This document shows, one piece after another, positions 62,229 through 64,000 of a DNA stretch of 64,000 bases. Position numbers and translations under genes: made by a program. This DNA comes from Sorex araneus (lineage: Eukaryota; Chordata; Mammalia; Eulipotyphla; Soricidae). Position 1 is the first letter of the stretch. Every line of letters begins with the position of its first letter. The DNA lies in the NCBI RefSeq assembly GCF_027595985.1, contig NC_073306.1, positions 98,182,926 through 98,246,925 on the forward strand. The letters are read 5' to 3'. The notes beneath the pieces were generated by a model. That model saw only the letters and a program-made list of their open reading frames with translations, was not told the origin of the DNA and made no database searches.

Positions 62229-63007
62229 TTATGTACTTGTAGCAGTGGGGCTACATATCTCTTCATTGCCAGCAATGAAAAACTAATTATCAAATGTAGT
62301 AGGTCTGTCTCTCTTGGTTGGAAACTCCAACAACTATAGTGAGTTTTGTGTTGAATTATGGAATGTAATCAAGGTAAAGAAAAAATGAAGTGAAATTCAT
62401 TAGTTATACAGTAGGGGGTAGGGGGTGGGGGTGGGGGGTATACTGGGGTTTCTGGTGGTGGAATATGGGCACTGGTGAAGGGATGGGTGTTTGAATATTG
62501 TATAACTGACATATAAACCTGAGAACTTTGTAACTTTCCACATGGTGATTTAATAAAAAGTTTAAAAAAAATAAAGTTTAATAATTTTATTGACTCTTAA
62601 CTTTATTTTACCACCTGTTTAAAACCTACAGGTTGGTTATCTTTTCAGTGAAGTTTCATTTTATGAGATATTTAAAGCTTTGCTGGTAACAAAATGTTGC
62701 TTTCTGTGACTACTCTGCTAGAAAGATAGAAAGTCAAATTAATGACATCCATATGTTATATTCTGTACTGCACTTCATGTTAAAAGCCAGACAGATTCCT
62801 TACCTTCTAGACACTTAAGTATTTTGGGTAGCCAGACCAGTGTCTTATAACTTTTTAATGACTGTGGCTCCCTTCCTACTTTGTTTACTTCCTGAGACTC
62901 CTGGATTATGGTTTGGCTCACTTGTCTTGTGCCATTGCCTCTTTATGTAGTCCTCTTGGAATTTCCTGGCAACTCAGGAGGGGTCTGTATGGTTCCTGAT
63001 TGAAAAA

Positions 63008-63275
63008 AAAAGTATATCTGTGTATATGTGTATGTATAGATGTGTACATACACATATATGTATACATTATATATTATATGTGTTATATGTCTATATGCAC
63101 ACATATGCACATATCCACATATGCGGATACGTGGAACCGACATATGTTTATATAATGTGTAAATTTATAAATACATGTAATATATATGGAAGTATTACAT
63201 AATATATGCACATATTTGCATATATATGTATATGTAATATTTATATATAAATAAAATTTATAAATTTATAAATAC
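63008..63275. repeat. TA/CA-rich low-complexity tract
   Basis: Irregular TATATG, CACATA and TATAAAT repeats over ~260 bp; may form cruciforms. No coding sense. Confidence 0.9.
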
Positions 63276-63280
63276 GTATA

Positions 63281-63354
63281 ATCACAATGGGGACATTACT
63301 GGTGCCCGCTTGAGCAAATTGATGAATAGGATGATAGTGCAGTGCAGTGCTATA
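63281..63354 (+). repeat. RTE/SINE-B 3' tail only
   Basis: 74-bp 5'-truncated insertion: 'cacaatggggacattactgg', 'gcttgagcaaattgatgaat', then 'gtgcagtgcagtgct'. It could derive from SINE-B, RTC or the RTE itself. Confidence 0.8.
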
Positions 63355-64000
63355 GTACATGTTGGATATCATTGGTTTGTCCTTTCCCCCTTGCCACTAG
63401 GAGCTTAGGTTTATTAGTCACACCCATCAAAGTGCTCCCGAGTCACTCCCATTCCTTTGTTTATCTGTAACCACTTCTACCAGTTTATCTGCTCTTCCTC
63501 TAATCAAACTGTTAATTGGTAAGGTCAGAACTTCCTAGGACACTGAATATTATAACATTGCCTTTCTCTCCTCTTTATGCCTTTTGAATAATTTACTTTA
63601 AAGCTATGTCTTTTTTGTATAGACACAAGAAGACAATATTATGTTTTTGTAACTTGGGATTTAATTGGCCTCGAATATTATTCCCTCCCGGGCATCTGCT
63701 TTCTCCACTTAAGCCTCAGTTGCCCTCAGTTCCTAGCACCCCAAAAGCAGGGTCCCAACGAGGGACAGGAAGGATCCAGGGCAAGCAGTGAGTTATGTGC
63801 TACCCTGGCATCGAGATGGGCCTGGCCAAAGTGCCTAATTCTTAACTATAAGTTAAGAGCTTGATCATAGACAAATGCTGTCATGATCCAAAAGTAATGA
63901 TGAGACTAGGACCCTGCTAGGGATAGGAAAGACTGTTCTGGCCTGAGCACTGTAGTCTGAGATTGAGATGGCCCCAGGAGAGCAATTCTATAAGCTCTAA

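Larger units (their letters stand above)
61299..62571 (+). mobile_element. LTC: longest copy, with TSD
   Basis: Perfect 17-bp TSD TAAAGTTTAATAATTTT at 61282-61298 and 62572-62588. About 1.09 kb after removing a nested SINE-A. The head holds 'accctctgcgcctaaagact' twice (61302, 61824) and a 'gcaggcgccatcttctgtg' YY1-like site. Then come a type-B block ('cagaaatccaaaaccacgcg'), a first middle-like segment ('gggtggggaaactccaaata'), an A/G-rich tract, a second middle ('ggttggaaactccaacaact') and the L1-like tip ending 'ccacatggtgatttaataaa'. It looks like two LTC units joined and mobilised together. Confidence 0.88.
59610..64000 (+). other. NCOR1: NCOR1 intron 3 (start)
   Basis: From donor GTAATG to the window end. 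It holds one large LTC, SINE copies and a TA/CA-rich tract. No further NCOR1 exon was recognised. I see nothing in 60650-60900, 61080-61280, 62590-63000 and 63360-64000. Confidence 0.85.

Noticed and set aside
63008..63275. Regulatory or origin-like AT-rich element
   Set aside because: Irregular TA/CA repeats of this kind are common low-complexity DNA. Nothing specific supports a function.

Overview
This is mammalian genomic DNA: sparse exons with GT/AG splice sites, one strong CpG island, and a very dense layer of retroelements. It most likely comes from a red-toothed shrew, probably Sorex araneus. The abundant tRNA-derived SINE has the form I know as the soricid 'SOR' SINE, and there is a decayed RTE-type LINE of the kind I recall being reported from the common shrew and parasitic nematodes. 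No alignment could be run, so the species call is an inference.

Genes. Two genes lie head to head across a CpG island at about 11.9-14.0 kb. On the minus strand is exon 1 of PIGL (GPI-anchor biosynthesis; the HPDDE motif is visible), with coding bases 12379 down to 12136. Positions 1-12135 are PIGL intron 1. On the plus strand is the 5' part of NCOR1: a non-coding exon 1 ending at 13475, exon 2 (about 44975-45152, start codon 45045) and exon 3 (59479-59609). The rest is NCOR1 introns 1, 2 and 3, and the window ends in intron 3. The arrangement matches the human PIGL/NCOR1 pair. The two proteins do not share a pathway; what they share is the bidirectional promoter.

Repeat layer, with provisional names used below. 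SINE-A: about 170-bp tRNA-derived SINE with a poly(A) tail (SOR-like). SINE-B: about 245 bp, the same tRNA-like head, a different hairpin-rich body, and a 3' end shared with the RTE LINE; it has no poly(A) and ends in short CAGTGAT- or CAGTGCTA-like repeats. RTC: about 510-600-bp element with a non-tRNA head and the same RTE tail (8.4 kb and 41.8 kb). LTC: about 0.6-1.1-kb elements with GC-rich heads and the terminal ~120 bp of the local L1 3'UTR, many with target-site duplications (TSDs). L1: young 5'-truncated copies (2.6, 26.2, 27.1 and 54.1 kb) and ancient L1 debris. RTE: one dead copy at 49.1-51.8 kb in NCOR1 intron 2.

Also present are an RPL35 processed-pseudogene fragment (1.5 kb), a C2H2 zinc-finger pseudogene fragment (43.1-43.4 kb), and several microsatellites, some grown out of SINE or L1 tails. 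The most interesting biology is the parallel existence of an RTE-parasitic system (SINE-B and RTC) and an L1-parasitic system (LTC), together with the stratigraphy of nested insertions.
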